A DNA stretch of 64,000 bases from Acholeplasma hippikon (GTDB taxonomy: Bacteria > Bacillota_I > Bacilli_A > Acholeplasmatales > Acholeplasmataceae), in assembly GCF_900660755.1 (NCBI RefSeq), contig NZ_LR215050.1:868001-932000 (forward strand), in the 5' to 3' direction. The notes beneath the pieces were generated by a model. It saw nothing but the letters and a program-made list of their open reading frames with translations, did no database searches and had not been told where the DNA came from. The position numbers were made by a program, and so were the translations under genes. Numbering within the stretch: position 1 is the first letter of the stretch; each line of letters opens with the position of its first letter. Below, in pieces: positions 62,825 through 64,000 of the stretch.

Positions 62825-63979
62825 TTAATTCACCTTCTTATCTTGAAGATATTTATATAAATCTTCTTTTGTGTTGTTAACATTCTTTAATAAAACATCT
62901 TCAATCATTTGTTTTCTTAAGTTACCTAACCAAACACCTTGTTTCTTATTTAAAAACTTCATAATTTCATGACTTGTTAAAGCTAAATCTAATTCGCTCT
63001 TAACAGGTAAATTATCATATACTTCTTGAATTTTCTTTTCTAAATGTTTAGATCTACCTAAGAAGAAGTTTGCTTTATTTGCTAATAATGAAATTTCTAA
63101 TCCATATGTATATAGTGTTTTATCATCTGGCATACCATGAACTTTATTAGCTAATTCACTTGCTTTTTGATATTTATTTCTATGTACATTTGAGAATGTC
63201 CACTTAGATGGGACAACACCATTGTTTAATGCGAATGATAATGTAAAGAATGTATCAACAAATGGCATTTTATCAAGCGTAGCAACGTATTGAATGCCTT
63301 TTTCTAATCCTGGTAATACTTTATCTAATCCTAACTCAACCATTGAATTTAATGCTTTAATTGCGTATTCACCCTTAAGAATCTTTATTAATTCTTGATG
63401 AACTCTTTCCATAGCTAATTCAGTAATTGAATGCGTATTATTTTTAATTGCCTCTTTTGTTTGTTCTTCAATTTCAAATCCTAATTTTGATTGGAAATAA
63501 ATTGCTCTTAACATTCTTAATGCATCTTCATTAAAACGTGTAGTTGGATCACCAATTGCACGAATTAATTTGGCTTCGATGTCTTTTTGTCCATCAACAT
63601 AATCATAAATATTTTGGAACTCATCCATTAAAATACCATTGATTGTAAAGTCTCTTCTTAATACATCGTCTTTAACATCTTCAGAATAGATTACTGAATC
63701 TGGATGTCTAAAGTCCGAAGTAGGTCCATCTAATCTATAAGTTGTAACTTCAAATTTTTCATTGTCATATAAAACAGTTACACTTCCATATTTTAATCCA
63801 GTTGGAGCTGTTTTATAAAGTTTCATCACTTCAAAAGGTTTTGCTTTTGTTGTAATGTCAATGTCATTAAATTTTGATTTCATTAAGAAGTCTCTAACAA
63901 CACCGCCAACCAAGAACGCTTCATGTCCGTTTCTTTTTAAATCTTTGATTAACTTCTTTGCTGTAAATAGACTACTCAT
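62825..63979 (-). CDS. cca: CCA tRNA nucleotidyltransferase
   Basis: Adds or repairs the CCA end of tRNAs. The 384 residues follow the class II order: nucleotidyltransferase core with FLVGGVVRDFLMKSKFNDIDITTKA (catalytic DxD), the region GLKYGSVTVLYDNEKFEVTTYR, DDVLRRDFTINGI, the nucleotide-recognising EDALRMLRAIYF, then the helical neck and body. No HD domain is present. Start ATG at 63979 with GAGGA upstream. The promoter lies outside the window. Confidence 0.95.
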   Translation of the reverse strand: MSSLFTAKKLIKDLKRNGHEAFLVGGVVRDFLMKSKFNDIDITTKAKPFEVMKLYKTAPTGLKYGSVTVLYDNEKFEVTTYRLDGPTSDFRHPDSVIYSEDVKDDVLRRDFTINGILMDEFQNIYDYVDGQKDIEAKLIRAIGDPTTRFNEDALRMLRAIYFQSKLGFEIEEQTKEAIKNNTHSITELAMERVHQELIKILKGEYAIKALNSMVELGLDKVLPGLEKGIQYVATLDKMPFVDTFFTLSFALNNGVVPSKWTFSNVHRNKYQKASELANKVHGMPDDKTLYTYGLEISLLANKANFFLGRSKHLEKKIQEVYDNLPVKSELDLALTSHEIMKFLNKKQGVWLGNLRKQMIEDVLLKNVNNTKEDLYKYLQDKKVN

Positions 63980-64000
63980 TTTTAATTCCTCTAATTCTTT

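Noticed and set aside
1-64000. CRISPR arrays, tRNA or rRNA genes, replication origin
   Set aside because: No regularly spaced repeats, cloverleaf-like sequences, rRNA segments or DnaA-box clusters were recognised on reading the window; a tRNAscan/CRISPR search would settle it.

Overview
The window looks like a chromosome segment of an Acholeplasma-type Mollicute. The DNA is AT-rich. TGG is the tryptophan codon and TGA is used as a real stop (for example mnmM, lacI and mvaS end in TGA), which excludes Mycoplasma/Spiroplasma-type decoding. The gene set is Firmicute-like but slimmed: PolC plus DnaE replicases, a T-box on pheST, RsgA, RlmN, YhaM, PlsX and Rnc. The mevalonate genes (mvaS/mvaA) fit the isoprenoid and carotenoid metabolism known for Acholeplasma. 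The species assignment is inference; no rRNA or tRNA gene is present in the window.

Layout. 1-2.4 kb: rlmN-rsgA-rpe. 2.4-6 kb: pheST behind a T-box. 6-12 kb: a Bax-inhibitor-like membrane protein, polC and a DUF1189 protein. 12.5-15.3 kb (plus strand): ytqA-mnmM and an autoregulated padR-HAAS membrane pair. 15.3-28.4 kb: adhE, leuS, acpP, an AEC permease, a beta-propeller lactonase, a nucleoside phosphorylase, an M29 aminopeptidase, dnaE and flavodoxin. 28.4-35.7 kb: a surface protein with Ig-like repeats, a heterodimeric BmrCD-type ABC exporter with a leader-peptide attenuator, and an XRE/TPR-like regulator. 35.8-40.7 kb: recG-plsX-rnc-dnaD-nth. 40.8-45 kb: a decaying glucan operon (GH144-like, GH13, LacI, GH3/CBM remnant). 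45-47.6 kb: divergent mvaS/mvaA. 47.6-54.8 kb: a tightly overlapped aromatic operon (aroF-tyrA-aroB-aroA-chorismate mutase-aroE-aroC-putative aromatic acid exporter). 54.9-57.3 kb: mscL, a HAD phosphatase, rlmH and walJ. 57.5-60.7 kb: a very large PrsA-like lipoprotein with strong codon bias. 60.8-61.9 kb: a frameshifted IS30-family element. 61.9-64 kb: cca and yhaM.

The most interesting material lies between the genes. (i) The aro operon is preceded by a 14-codon peptide gene carrying five consecutive Tyr codons (MIKLTFSYYYYYRQ), followed by mutually exclusive hairpins and an intrinsic terminator just before aroF. This is a textbook-style leader-peptide attenuator, apparently sensing tyrosine. 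(ii) The ABC exporter pair has its own 14-codon leader peptide (MLIIRVKPFIGGNY), alternative hairpins and a terminator, analogous to the Bacillus bmrB-bmrCD arrangement. (iii) The Ig-repeat surface gene has an 11-bp hairpin that puts its Shine-Dalgarno in the loop and part of its start codon in the stem. (iv) The GH144-like gene lacks an in-frame start codon unless one base is shifted at an A7 tract, and that tract is a canonical A_AAA_AAU slippery heptamer when read from the best-placed ATG. Together with the pheST T-box this gives several cis-acting RNA switches in 64 kb, two of them translation-sensing.
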